From: Ottowia testudinis
GTDB lineage: Bacteria > Pseudomonadota > Gammaproteobacteria > Burkholderiales > Burkholderiaceae_C
DNA: 64,000 nucleotides
Assembly: GCF_017498525.1 (NCBI RefSeq)
Contig: NZ_CP071796.1
Location: 3,100,001 to 3,164,000, forward strand
Direction: 5' to 3'
The notes beneath the pieces are model-generated. The model saw only the letters and a program-made list of their open reading frames with translations, made no database searches and had not been told where the DNA came from. Made by a program: the position numbers and the translations under genes. Of this stretch, positions 44,598 to 53,415 are shown piece by piece. The stretch's first letter is position 1; each line of letters opens with the position of its first letter.

Positions 44598-45091
44598 ACC
44601 TGATCACCTTGCAACACGCCCTGGCACGCAGTCCGGCCGACTATGCCGCCGCGCCGCTGGATGCCTTTAAGCAACTCGTCACACAAACCGAACAGCTTCA
44701 AGCCTTTGCCAAAGCCGTCAAAGAGTTTGCAGAGCAAGCCAGCGAACTGCGTTATGCCGAACAGGCACGCCACCGTCGCCAAGCTGAAGGCCGTGACTTC
44801 GGCACCATTCGACTGGATGACCACGGTAACACCGTCGTCTGCGACCAGCGCAAGATCATCGACTGGGATCAGGCCAAGTTAGCCGAACTCGCTGGCAAGA
44901 TTGCCGCCACCGGCGACAACCCCGCCGAGTACCTGGACATCAGCTACAAGGTGGCTGAATCCAAATACAAAGCCTGGCCTGCCACCCTGCGCGAGCAGTT
45001 TGCCCCAGCCCGCACCGAGCGCCCCGGCAAGACCAGCTACAGCCTGATGGCTGTTGATGCTGGTTCATCTGCGCAGAATGGGGGTGTCTGA
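44594..45091 (+). CDS. Phage protein of unknown function
   Basis: 165 residues, cytoplasmic, mostly helical (AFAKAVKEFAEQASELRYAE). Not recognised with confidence. The ATG at 44594 overlaps the AlpA stop and its own stop overlaps the next start by one base, so it belongs to the recombination operon. Probably assists the ATPase or SSB-like protein encoded next; this is inference from position. Confidence 0.75.
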   Translation: MNLITLQHALARSPADYAAAPLDAFKQLVTQTEQLQAFAKAVKEFAEQASELRYAEQARHRRQAEGRDFGTIRLDDHGNTVVCDQRKIIDWDQAKLAELAGKIAATGDNPAEYLDISYKVAESKYKAWPATLREQFAPARTERPGKTSYSLMAVDAGSSAQNGGV

Positions 45092-45975
45092 TGCTGCCCA
45101 TCATCACCGCTGACCAGCGCATGGCCGAAACCCGCTGCGCCAAGATTGTCCTGCTCGGCCAACCCGGTGTCGGCAAAACCTCCCAGCTCAAGACCCTGCC
45201 GCCCGAATCCACCTTGTTTGTGGATCTCGAAGCCGGAGATCTGGCCGTGCAGGACTGGCCGGGCGACACCCTGCGGCCGCGCTCCTGGCCCGAATTCCGT
45301 GACCTGGTGGCGTTTCTGGCCGGGCCCAATCCGGCGGCATCGCCCGAGCAGCCGTATTCGCAAGCCCACTTCGAGGCGGTGTGTCAGCACTACGGCGACC
45401 CAGCCCAACTGACCCGATACCAGACCTACTTCGTCGACAGCATCACCGTGCTCTCACGCCTGTGTCTGGCCTGGGCCAAAACCCAGCCACAAGCCTTCTC
45501 CGAGAAGACCGGCAAACCCGACACCCGGGGCGCTTACGGCCTGCTGGGCACAGAAATGATTGCCGCGCTCACCCACCTGCAGCATGTGCGCGACAAGCAT
45601 GTGGTGTTCGTGGCGATTCTGGAAGAACGCACCGATGACTTCAACCGCCGTTACTGGGGCATCCAGCTCGAAGGCAGCAAGACCGGGCAGGAACTGCCGG
45701 GTGTCATTGATGAGGTCATCACGCTGGCCTTGATTGCGCCCGATCCAGCGGAAGGGGCAGCGGCCACGCCATCGGCGCCCGCCAAACCCTACCGCGCCTT
45801 TGTCACCCACACCGACAACCCGTGGGGCTATCCGGCCAAGGATCGCTCCGGTCGCCTGCCCGAAATCGCCGAACCGCATTTGGGCCGGCTGATTGCGCAG
45901 TGCACGGGCAAGGCTGTCGCTACAGCACCACCGGTGCCGTCTGCCGCGCCATCACCACATCCACCGGTCGCCTGA
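45091..45975 (+). CDS. Phage RecA-like ATPase (Sak4-type)
   Basis: 294 residues with Walker A GQPGVGKTS at about 23-31 and Walker B-like TYFVDSITVLSRL. The short RecA core and position before an SSB-like gene and an exonuclease fit Sak4-type recombinases, which promote single-strand annealing in phage recombination. The C-terminus is a Pro/Ala tail (about 270-294). Confidence 0.82.
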   Translation: MLPIITADQRMAETRCAKIVLLGQPGVGKTSQLKTLPPESTLFVDLEAGDLAVQDWPGDTLRPRSWPEFRDLVAFLAGPNPAASPEQPYSQAHFEAVCQHYGDPAQLTRYQTYFVDSITVLSRLCLAWAKTQPQAFSEKTGKPDTRGAYGLLGTEMIAALTHLQHVRDKHVVFVAILEERTDDFNRRYWGIQLEGSKTGQELPGVIDEVITLALIAPDPAEGAAATPSAPAKPYRAFVTHTDNPWGYPAKDRSGRLPEIAEPHLGRLIAQCTGKAVATAPPVPSAAPSPHPPVA

Positions 45976-46057
45976 CCGGGTTTTAACCCACCGATTCGTT
46001 TTTGTCTGAAGCCGGGTTTGCCCCCGGCGGGGACTCACTTTGTCTGGAGATTTTGAA

Positions 46058-46837
46058 ATGAACACAAATACACCCCATCACGCCCTTACCAACACCCCAA
46101 CCAACGCCTATGCAGCCGCTTCCCAATCTGCTGCGCCTTCCACCCGCTGGAACAACTTCGACGATGCGCCCGAGCAATCTGGTTTTGATCTGATTCCAAA
46201 GAGCACGCTGGTCAAAGTGCGTTTGAGCCTCAAGCCTGGTGGCTTTGATGCGCCGGAGCAGGGCTGGACCGGCGGCTGGGCCACCCAGTCGGATCAGACC
46301 GGCAGTGTCTACCTGAATGCCGAGTTCGTGGTGTTGGCCGGGCCTTATGCCAAACGCAAGCTCTGGAGCCTGATTGGTCTGTATTCGCCCAAAGGCGATG
46401 AATGGTCGCAGATGGGGCGCAGCTTCATTCGCGCAACACTCAACTCAGCTCGTGGACTCGACCCTCGCGACAGCAGCGATGCCGCGCGCCAAGGCCGTTG
46501 CATTGCCAGCTTCGGCGATCTGGACGGCTTGGAGTTCGCCGCGCGCGTCGATGTCGAGCAAGACAGCCGGGGCGATGACCGCAACACCATCCGCCAGGCC
46601 ATCGAGCCGGGTCACAAGGACTACGCGGCGTTGATGGCAGGCAGTGCGCCGGCGGCCACCGCTGCTGCGCACGCTGCCTTGCGTGGCGCTGCCACAGCAA
46701 CTGCACCCACACACGCACACCCACCCACAGCGGCTCCCGCATGGTCGAGGCCGGCCACTCACACACCTGCACCACCCGCAACACCTGCCGCCGCCAGATC
46801 CCCAGCTGGCATGGGCAAGCCCGCCTGGGCGCAATAA
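46058..46837 (+). CDS. Phage SSB-like protein
   Basis: 259 residues: a core (about 45-190, FDLIPKSTLVKVRLSLKPGG, YAKRKLWSLIGLYSPKG) resembling phage single-strand-binding or annealing proteins, then a long disordered tail rich in Ala, Pro, Thr and His. The ATG at 46058 has a GGAG site. It lies in the recombination cluster between the Sak4-like ATPase and the exonuclease. The assignment is by context and general style. Confidence 0.6.
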   Translation: MNTNTPHHALTNTPTNAYAAASQSAAPSTRWNNFDDAPEQSGFDLIPKSTLVKVRLSLKPGGFDAPEQGWTGGWATQSDQTGSVYLNAEFVVLAGPYAKRKLWSLIGLYSPKGDEWSQMGRSFIRATLNSARGLDPRDSSDAARQGRCIASFGDLDGLEFAARVDVEQDSRGDDRNTIRQAIEPGHKDYAALMAGSAPAATAAAHAALRGAATATAPTHAHPPTAAPAWSRPATHTPAPPATPAAARSPAGMGKPAWAQ

Positions 46838-46863
46838 GGGGCAGGCCATGAGGAGTAACGCTT

Positions 46864-47394
46864 ATGAAGTGTTGGGTCTGCAGCCGCGAGGCGCGCGGCT
46901 ATGGCCAAAGCGATGGCCGATTCAAAACTGGCGATCCACGGCGCTATGTCTTGGATTGGGTGTTCTGCTCGCGGCGTTGTCAGGATGTGTTCCACCGGAT
47001 GTTCAGCCAGCGGGAGCAGGCGCTGCGCTACGGGGAGGAATTCCCCATGCCTGACTTCACCGCGATTGAGCGCACGGCCATGAACGCCTGCCTCAAGCCC
47101 TTCGGTGCGGTGGCAGAGGCCGTTGGCTTTGACAAGCCCCTCGGCGCCTACAGCGAGCAACAGGCCCTGCAGGTCATTGAAGCCATCGTGTCCGCATGGA
47201 CACAGGCCATGGCCGCGCACCACGAGCAGACCTTGACACCGCCCGTGCGCGGGCTGGGCACGCCAGTACGCGATCCATTGCGCGACCCATTGCGTCCTGC
47301 AAGGCCTGAATCAGCACATACCACCGTCGCTCCAACCATGCCTCAAACCACCGGCAGTGGCTTTGAGGACATGGATGACGACATCCCGTTTTGA
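46864..47394 (+). CDS. DUF6511-like phage protein with Cys motif
   Basis: 176 residues. The N-terminus MKCWVCSREARGYG and DWVFCSRRCQDVFH contain a CxxC/CxxxC zinc-finger-like set and match the style of DUF6511, common in betaproteobacterial prophages. The C-terminal part is low complexity and ends FEDMDDDIPF, an acidic tail like those of SSB-interacting proteins. AGGAG precedes the ATG. Confidence 0.72.
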   Translation: MKCWVCSREARGYGQSDGRFKTGDPRRYVLDWVFCSRRCQDVFHRMFSQREQALRYGEEFPMPDFTAIERTAMNACLKPFGAVAEAVGFDKPLGAYSEQQALQVIEAIVSAWTQAMAAHHEQTLTPPVRGLGTPVRDPLRDPLRPARPESAHTTVAPTMPQTTGSGFEDMDDDIPF

Positions 47395-47412
47395 ACAAGA
47401 AAGGAGTTTGTG

Positions 47413-48213
47413 ATGTTGGATTTCAATCACAGACCGAAGGTGCACGAGCAGGTGGAAAGCCTGATCAATGCAGCGCTGCTGGCCGAACGCGCAGCACAGC
47501 CACCCCGTCATTACCTCGGTGCCTCCCGCCTCGGGGTGGCGTGCGAGCGTGCGCTGCAGTACGAATACGCCGGGGCACCGGTGGATGAGGACAAAGCATT
47601 CGATGGCCGGCGCCTGCGCATCTTTGAAGTGGGTCACAGCTTCGAGGATCTGGCTATTCGTTGGCTGCGCTTGGCAGGCTTTGATTTGCGCACCACAGGC
47701 TCTGATGGTGAGCAATTCGGCTTTGCGGTGGCCGATGGCCGCATTGCCGGACATTGCGACGGAATCATCGTCGATGGGCCTGCCGAATTAGGTTGGTCGT
47801 ATCCCATGCTGTGGGAGTGCAAATCCATGGCGGACAAGCCCTGGCGCGATTGCGTCAAGCGCGGTGTGACGCTGTCCAAGCCGGTCTATGCCGCTCAGAT
47901 GGCGCTGTATCAGGCCTATCTGCACGACTGCGGCAAAGCGCTGATGGCATGTGGTCAATCCGCAGAAGGCACCGGACTGGCCGATCACCCGGCACTGTTC
48001 ACCGCCGTCAACAAGGACACGCAGGCCATCTGGTGCGAGCTGGTGCACTTTGACGGGGCACTGGCCCAGCGCATGAGCGACCGTGGGGTACGCGTGGTGC
48101 GGGCCACGGAAGCCGGAGAGTTGCTGCCGCGTGGGTTTGCGCAAGAGACCCATGTGGAATGTCGCATGTGCAGTTACAGCCTGCGCTGCTGGCAGCCAGG
48201 AGATGTGGCATGA
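47413..48213 (+). CDS. PD-(D/E)XK exonuclease, Cas4/RecB-like, with iron-sulphur cysteines
   Basis: 266 residues. Nuclease motifs are GHCDGIIVDG and WECKSMADKPW. Four cysteines in the Cas4/AddB pattern, one near the start (ACERALQYE) and three at the end (CRMCSYSLRC), could hold a 4Fe-4S cluster. The phage recombination exonuclease is its likely role. The ATG at 47413 is six bases after AAGGAG. It overlaps the next gene by ATGA. Confidence 0.85.
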   Translation: MLDFNHRPKVHEQVESLINAALLAERAAQPPRHYLGASRLGVACERALQYEYAGAPVDEDKAFDGRRLRIFEVGHSFEDLAIRWLRLAGFDLRTTGSDGEQFGFAVADGRIAGHCDGIIVDGPAELGWSYPMLWECKSMADKPWRDCVKRGVTLSKPVYAAQMALYQAYLHDCGKALMACGQSAEGTGLADHPALFTAVNKDTQAIWCELVHFDGALAQRMSDRGVRVVRATEAGELLPRGFAQETHVECRMCSYSLRCWQPGDVA

Positions 48214-48605
48214 CACATGTCGCTTCTCCGGATGTACGCGGCACGGCCCGCAGTCGTTTGCCCGCTCCCCGTGTCAGCGCCAGCGCCCTCACCAAAGTCC
48301 TGCTGCGCCATGCCAGCGCCGCACCAGCTGGCCCTTCCCCCGAGCAGCGCCTAATCGTGGCTGTGCTGGTTCAGGCGATGGTGGATGCGCGCTTCGGGAC
48401 ATCGGCAGAGCGCCAGCAGGCACGCCGCTTCCTGCTTGGCAATGACCTCAGCGCATGGACGCAGTGGGTACAGCTGGAACCCTCTTTTGTGCGGGAAGTG
48501 GCCATCAGGGCAGGTTATCTGCTGCCCGACACGGTGCGTGCCGCATCACCCGTTCAGCCATCGGATGGCGCACATGACAGGAGCACCGATGCTGGACTTC
48601 AATGA
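48210..48605 (+). CDS. Phage protein of unknown function
   Basis: 131 residues, no recognised domain. A basic, Ser/Ala-rich N-terminus (about 1-40) precedes a helical core (SPEQRLIVAVLVQAMVDARF, AERQQARRFLLGNDLSAW). It overlaps the exonuclease stop by four bases and the primase start by 17 bases, so it is translated with them. Perhaps a replication accessory. Confidence 0.72.
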   Translation: MTHVASPDVRGTARSRLPAPRVSASALTKVLLRHASAAPAGPSPEQRLIVAVLVQAMVDARFGTSAERQQARRFLLGNDLSAWTQWVQLEPSFVREVAIRAGYLLPDTVRAASPVQPSDGAHDRSTDAGLQ

Positions 48606-50892
48606 CACACAACGCCCATCTGCTCTGGATATGGATCAGCGGCGTGATGCGCTGCGCGTGGATTTGCTGATCCGGTTGGAGTCGGTGCTGACTGCCCTGT
48701 TCCCTGCCGGTAAGAAGCGCCGGGGCACGTTTCTGATTGGCGATGTGCTGGGCAGTCCCGGCGACAGCCTCGAAGTGGTGCTCGACGGCGAGAAAGCTGG
48801 CTTGTGGACAGACCGGGCTACAGGTCAAGGTGGCGATGTTTTCGACCTGTTGGCCGCACACTTTGGTTTGTCGGTGCTGACACAGTTTGCGCAGGTGCTG
48901 GAGCAGGCTGCGTCCTTGCTGGGACGGGTGCCTGTGAGTGCTCCACGGAAACCCCGCAAAGAAAGCACAGTCGACGAACTTGGCCCGGCCACCGCCAAAT
49001 GGGACTACCTGGATGCCTCGGGCAAGCTGATCGCTTGCGTCTACCGTTACGACCCGGTGGGGTCAGACGGGGTCGCACGCAAGGAGTTTCGGCCTTGGGA
49101 TGCCAAACGCCGCAAGATGGCCCCACCGGAACCACGTCCCCTGTACAACCAGCCGGGCATGGTCAGCGCTGCACAAGTGATCTTGGTTGAGGGCGAGAAA
49201 TGCGCGCAAGCCTTGATCGACGCTGGCATTGTGGCCACTACAGCCATGCACGGTGCCAATGCCCCGGTCGACAAAACCGACTGGTCACCCCTGGCAGGCA
49301 AAGCCGTGCTGATTTGGCCCGACAAGGACAAGCCAGGCTGGGAATATGCCGACCGGGCTGCCCAGGCCATCTTGATGGCGGGTGCCCGCTCTTGCCACAT
49401 CCTTTATCCACCCGAAGACGCGGCTGAAGGCTGGGATGCAGCAGATGCCTGGGCTGAAGGCTTTGATGTGGCCGGGTTTCTGGCGCAGGGCCCACGCATG
49501 CAGATGCATCTGGTCGATAACGATCCGGATGCCATCTCCCAAGCCGCCGGACCGGAAGAAGCCGTATGGGGCACTGAAGATGCACTGGCATTGTCCTTCA
49601 CACGCCGTTACCATAAGGACTGGCGCTATGTCGCTGCCTGGGGCAAGTGGCTGGTCTGGGATGGCCAGCGCTGGCGCTCGGAAAACACCCTGGCGGCCTC
49701 TGACCTGATCCGCCATGTCTGTCGGCAGGCCTCGCTCAACACACGTAATCCGCGTGTATCGACCAAGCTGGCCGCCTCCAGCACCGTCTCCGGGGTGGAA
49801 CGGCTGGCGCGCACAGACCGGCGCCATGCAGCGACCACCGAGGAGTGGGACGCCGACCCCTGGCTGCTGAACACACCCGGTGGGGTCATTGACCTGCGCA
49901 GCGGGCGTTTGCGCGCCCATGATCGGTCTGACCGCATGACCAAAGTGACCACGGCAAGCCCGCAAGGCATGTGTCCGATCTGGCTGCAGTTCATTGCCGA
50001 AGTCACTGGTGGTGATACCGCGCTACAGGACTATTTGCAGCGCATGTCCGGTTACGCACTGACTGGCTCGACGCAGGAACATGCCCTGTTCTTCCTCTAT
50101 GGCACGGGTGCCAATGGCAAATCGGTGTTTGTGAACACGCTGGCCACCATCCTTGGGGATTACGCCGCCAATGCGCCCATGGATACCTTCATGGAAACGC
50201 GCAGTGACCGGCACCCCACCGATATGGCCGGACTGCGCGGCGCACGATTTGTGGCGACGATTGAAACAGAACAGGGCAGGCGCTGGGCCGAGTCCAAGGT
50301 CAAAAGCCTGACGGGTGGTGACAAGATTTCTGCGCGCTTCATGCACAAAGATTTCTTTGATTTTTTCCCGCAGTTCAAGCTCTTTGTGGCGGGCAACCAC
50401 AAACCCGCCATTCGCAACATCGATGAGGCGATGAAGCGGCGTCTGCACCTGATCCCCTTCACCATCACCGTGCCACCCGAGCGTCGCGACAAGCATCTGC
50501 AACACAAGCTGCTGGCAGAGAGCGACGGCATTCTGGCGTGGGCTCTTCAAGGGTGTTTGGCCTGGCAGCGGCTGGGCAAGCTCGATCCACCCCAGCAGGT
50601 GGTGTCTGCCACCGAAGAGTATTTCGAGGCAGAAGACGCACTGGGTCGCTGGCTGTATGAGCGCTGTGTGCAAAACACGGCTGCCCGTTCTTTGACGGCA
50701 GAACTGTTTGCCGACTGGCGGCAGTGGGCAGAAACGGCGGGTGAGTTTGTGGGTTCACAAAAACGCTTTGCCGATTTGCTGCTCACGCGCGGGCTGCAGA
50801 AATGGCGCAATCCCTCGGGTCTGCGTGGCTTTACGGGACTTGGTCTCAAACACCCGCCCATGCCCGCTTACACACCCTATGCAGACCACTGA
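48589..50892 (+). CDS. Phage D5-type primase-helicase
   Basis: 767 residues. The N-terminal part (about 30-80) resembles primase regions (FLIGDVLGSPGDSLEVVL). A TOPRIM-like region follows at about 195-260 (VILVEGEKCAQALIDAG, LIWPDKDKPG). The C-terminal SF3 helicase has Walker A GTGANGKS at about 505-512 and FKLFVAGNHKPAIR. It starts replication of the phage DNA. The ATG at 48589 has an AGGAG site; in-frame codons upstream lie in the preceding gene. Confidence 0.92.
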   Translation: MLDFNDTQRPSALDMDQRRDALRVDLLIRLESVLTALFPAGKKRRGTFLIGDVLGSPGDSLEVVLDGEKAGLWTDRATGQGGDVFDLLAAHFGLSVLTQFAQVLEQAASLLGRVPVSAPRKPRKESTVDELGPATAKWDYLDASGKLIACVYRYDPVGSDGVARKEFRPWDAKRRKMAPPEPRPLYNQPGMVSAAQVILVEGEKCAQALIDAGIVATTAMHGANAPVDKTDWSPLAGKAVLIWPDKDKPGWEYADRAAQAILMAGARSCHILYPPEDAAEGWDAADAWAEGFDVAGFLAQGPRMQMHLVDNDPDAISQAAGPEEAVWGTEDALALSFTRRYHKDWRYVAAWGKWLVWDGQRWRSENTLAASDLIRHVCRQASLNTRNPRVSTKLAASSTVSGVERLARTDRRHAATTEEWDADPWLLNTPGGVIDLRSGRLRAHDRSDRMTKVTTASPQGMCPIWLQFIAEVTGGDTALQDYLQRMSGYALTGSTQEHALFFLYGTGANGKSVFVNTLATILGDYAANAPMDTFMETRSDRHPTDMAGLRGARFVATIETEQGRRWAESKVKSLTGGDKISARFMHKDFFDFFPQFKLFVAGNHKPAIRNIDEAMKRRLHLIPFTITVPPERRDKHLQHKLLAESDGILAWALQGCLAWQRLGKLDPPQQVVSATEEYFEAEDALGRWLYERCVQNTAARSLTAELFADWRQWAETAGEFVGSQKRFADLLLTRGLQKWRNPSGLRGFTGLGLKHPPMPAYTPYADH

Positions 50893-50923
50893 CCTTCCAT
50901 CCAAACCCTTCCGACACATCGAT

Positions 50924-51018
50924 CTGACGGATTTGACAGGCTACATCGAAACTTCTCTACACGCGCGCGTGACGCGCAGGCATAAAAGAGTTTCGATGTG
51001 ATCCGGCACATCCGTCAG
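50924..51018. repeat. Large imperfect inverted repeat, element 1
   Basis: CTGACGGAT at 50924 and ATCCGTCAG ending at 51018 are the outer arms, with ACATCGAAAC and GTTTCGATGT as inner arms and about 36 bases of loop. TTGACA (50933) with TCTACA 17 bases on could be a promoter for the RuvC-like gene. A related element is at 53022. Confidence 0.7.
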
Positions 51019-51046
51019 GCCTACCCACTGAATCAGGACTGACACC

Positions 51047-51553
51047 ATGCACACGAACATTCTTGCCCTCGATCTGGGCACACAAACTGGCTGGGCATTG
51101 GCCCAAACCGACTCTGCCAACACCATCCACAGCGGTACGCAGTGTTTCAAGCCGCAGCGTTACGAAGGTGGTGGCATGCGCTACCTGCGCTTCAAACGCT
51201 GGCTCACGGAACTCAAGGGAACCACAGCGAACACGACAAACGGCATCAGCGAAGTCGTGTTCGAAGAAGTGCGCCGCCACGCCTCGACCGATTCTGCCCA
51301 TGTCTATGGCGGATTGCTGGCCACACTCACGGCGTGGTGTGAGCACCACCAGATTCCGTATCGCGGTATTCCAGTCGGCACCATCAAGCGGCATGTCACG
51401 GGCAAAGGCAATGCCAGCAAGGCGGAAGTGATTGCGGCCATGCGCGCCAACGGTCATGAACCTACAGACGACAACGAAGCGGATGCACTGGCCCTGCTGC
51501 ACACCGTGCTGGCGCAACTGCAGAACACTGAACCTGCTGGAGGTGTGGCATGA
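51047..51553 (+). CDS. RuvC-like Holliday junction resolvase
   Basis: 168 residues of the RNase H fold: NILALDLGTQTGWAL with Asp9, SEVVFEEV with the Glu, and DDNEADALALL with the last acidic pair. Phage-borne RuvC-like enzymes resolve branched DNA before packaging. It starts 28 bases after inverted repeat 1, is followed by a gene in ATGA overlap, and is the first gene of the block ending at the antitoxin. Confidence 0.85.
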   Translation: MHTNILALDLGTQTGWALAQTDSANTIHSGTQCFKPQRYEGGGMRYLRFKRWLTELKGTTANTTNGISEVVFEEVRRHASTDSAHVYGGLLATLTAWCEHHQIPYRGIPVGTIKRHVTGKGNASKAEVIAAMRANGHEPTDDNEADALALLHTVLAQLQNTEPAGGVA

Positions 51554-51804
51554 GAACCTTCAGCAAAACCATTCCCAAGACCACCGCACCAACACGTTCC
51601 CTGACGCCCAGTCCACTGGGACGTACCCAGCCTGTGCCAATGGATGCCGAGCAGGTCAAGCGCCAGGGCTGGCGTGAGCAGCACATCCTGGTGATTGCGC
51701 AAGATGATGCGCGGCTGGACTTTCTGGAGCGCCAGTTGATTACCAGCATTGGCGAACGCTTGTACGGCGAGCGGCAACCCAGCAAGGGCGGAGGTGTGCG
51801 ATGA
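51550..51804 (+). CDS. Small phage protein of unknown function
   Basis: 84 residues, no recognised domain. The N-terminal half is Thr/Pro-rich (TIPKTTAPTRSLTPSPLG) and the C-terminal half charged (AQDDARLDFLERQLITSIGE). It overlaps both neighbours by ATGA and is probably made as part of their set. Confidence 0.7.
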   Translation: MRTFSKTIPKTTAPTRSLTPSPLGRTQPVPMDAEQVKRQGWREQHILVIAQDDARLDFLERQLITSIGERLYGERQPSKGGGVR

Positions 51805-52376
51805 ATCAAATTCCTCGCCAAGCCTCACGCAAAACCCCATGGACAGCTGACGAAGTAGCGCTGCGCTTTGAGGAGGCGGCAACCACCGGGCGGCGTCTGC
51901 CACCCGTGCGGGTGCAGGGCTATTTCAACACCTGGCCGACCATCGTGCGCGAGAGCTGGGAGGCGATGCGGGATGATGACCGTCCTGTTCGTTTCCCGCC
52001 AACGCCCAAAGAGATCGACCGCATGCTGGAGGTGATGCAGTGGGTGCATTGCCTCGAGGTGGAAGATCGAAAGATTGTCTGGATGCGCGCTGGACGGGAT
52101 CGCTGGAAGTTCATTGCCACGCGCTTTGGCATTTGTGTCAAGACGGCACAGCGTCGGCATGAGCGGGCCCTGGTGCGGGTGGCGGCCATGCTCAATGGGG
52201 ATCTGGTGGTGCCGGTAGGTCGACTGTGTTTGACATACATGCCACAAAGTGGCACAATTTTGATGTATGAAACGCGTCTTCAAAACCCGTCATTTCAGCC
52301 GCTGGATGCGCAAAGCCGAATTGACGGACGCCATCCTATGCAAGGCAATTGCAGAAATGCAGACGGGCTTGATTGA
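51801..52376 (+). CDS. DUF6362-like phage protein, overlapping the toxin gene
   Basis: 191 residues. The first 140 contain a pattern seen in DUF6362 (WTADEVALRFEEAATTGRRL, KFIATRFGICVKTAQRRHER), with a sigma-factor-like helix-turn-helix at the end. About 36 C-terminal residues are read from the toxin gene in another frame, a 110-base overlap. Likely a DNA-binding phage regulator; in related phages such genes lie close to packaging functions. Confidence 0.72.
   Translation: MNQIPRQASRKTPWTADEVALRFEEAATTGRRLPPVRVQGYFNTWPTIVRESWEAMRDDDRPVRFPPTPKEIDRMLEVMQWVHCLEVEDRKIVWMRAGRDRWKFIATRFGICVKTAQRRHERALVRVAAMLNGDLVVPVGRLCLTYMPQSGTILMYETRLQNPSFQPLDAQSRIDGRHPMQGNCRNADGLD
52231..52259 (+). promoter_or_regulatory. 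Toxin-antitoxin promoter with embedded operator
   Basis: TTGACA (52231), 17 bases, then CACAAT (52254). The spacer contains the perfect palindrome TGCCAC-AAA-GTGGCA (52241-52255), ideal for autoregulation by the antitoxin. The toxin ATG at 52267 falls close to the expected transcription start, so the mRNA may be leaderless. Confidence 0.82.
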
Positions 52377-52653
52377 TGCCGATCTGGGTGGAGGTGTGGT
52401 CAAAAAGCGTGTGGGGCTGGCTGGTCGTGGCAAACGCGGTGGCGCTCGCACACTGCTGGCGACCAACAAAGGCAGCCGGTGGTTTTTTGTTTTCGGGTTC
52501 GAGAAGAACCAGCGCGACAACATCTCCGAAGCTGAATTGCAGGCTTTACAGGATGTGGCCGCCGATTTGTTGTCACGCACCGCCCAACAGTTGAACGCCG
52601 CCGTGACCGACGGCACCTTGCAGGAGATTTGTCATGCGCAAAACCAAAGCTAA
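52267..52653 (+). CDS. RelE/ParE-family toxin
   Basis: 128 residues of the phage-derived RelE toxin group: MKRVFKTRHFSRWMRKAELT start and KGSRWFFVFGFEKNQRDNIS core, typical of HigB-like mRNA interferases. The antitoxin gene overlaps its 3' end by 20 bases, toxin first. Its own promoter and operator lie inside the preceding gene. Confidence 0.88.
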   Translation: MKRVFKTRHFSRWMRKAELTDAILCKAIAEMQTGLIDADLGGGVVKKRVGLAGRGKRGGARTLLATNKGSRWFFVFGFEKNQRDNISEAELQALQDVAADLLSRTAQQLNAAVTDGTLQEICHAQNQS

Positions 52654-52954
52654 AAGTCCTATCTTCGAGGCAGTGCATGAAACCGCTGCTGACCTGCATC
52701 GTCTGGGCTTTATCGACAAACGCAAGATGCAGCAATACGATGCGCTGTGTCTGGAACCTGTTCCCGACTACGACAGTGAACGCATTAAGGCCTTGCGCGA
52801 GAGTCTCAATGTCAGCCAGGCGGTGTTTGCCTCACTGCTCAACACCAGCGTTTCATCTGTGCGCAAGTGGGAGGTGGGAGACAAGAACCCCAATGGCACA
52901 GCGCAGAAGCTCATGTACATCATTGAGCGCAATGGGTTGGAGGTTGCTCTGTGA
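52634..52954 (+). CDS. XRE-family antitoxin (HigA/NadS-like)
   Basis: 106 residues: an N-terminal linker that binds the toxin and a Cro/C1-type helix-turn-helix at about 50-100 (IKALRESLNVSQAVFASLL, SVSSVRKWEVGDKNPNG). It should neutralise the toxin and bind the palindrome at 52241. Confidence 0.9.
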   Translation: MRKTKAKSPIFEAVHETAADLHRLGFIDKRKMQQYDALCLEPVPDYDSERIKALRESLNVSQAVFASLLNTSVSSVRKWEVGDKNPNGTAQKLMYIIERNGLEVAL

Positions 52955-53021
52955 GCATCCAGACCGCTGGTGATCCATTGATTGTGCGCACGCTGTTTTA
53001 CGCCAGTCGGACACAGCCAGT

Positions 53022-53075
53022 CTGACGCATCCGACACAATAGAAAGGTTTCGATGCAATGCGTCAACTGCGTCAG
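53022..53075. repeat. Inverted repeat, element 2 (related to 50924)
   Basis: Outer arms CTGACGCA (53022) and TGCGTCAG (53068). Its right half of 29 bases, starting GTTTCGATG, matches the right half of element 1 at 22 positions, and 12 of the first 15 bases match too. Confidence 0.7.
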
Positions 53076-53415
53076 GCGACGATCTGCCTTAGGCTGGCGG
53101 CCATGTAGTGAGGCCAGGCTCATCCACTCAAGCCATCGCATCGTGTGCATCCTCTTCGCAAAATTCGGTGTGAGCATTTTTGAGCAATATTGACAAGGAC
53201 TGCGGACACCTGCGGAACGTTGCAGACGATTGACAAAACGCACCCTTGCCGAGGGTGTCGCATTTGCCCGGCGGTTGGCGTACATTCACGGCTAGGGTTG
53301 CGAAAGGTGCGTGAGGCGCTCTCCGGCCTACAAAATTTCCGGGTCCTTCCTGCAGGAATACGCATACGGGGGGCAACAGCGCAAGATGGCCCCACCGACA
53401 GGCCGTGAATCGGGG

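Noticed and set aside
51047-52954. Toxin-antitoxin, RuvC and DUF6362 genes as a dedicated anti-phage defence island
   Set aside because: These are ordinary prophage accessory genes; nothing in the sequence points to defence beyond the toxin-antitoxin pair.
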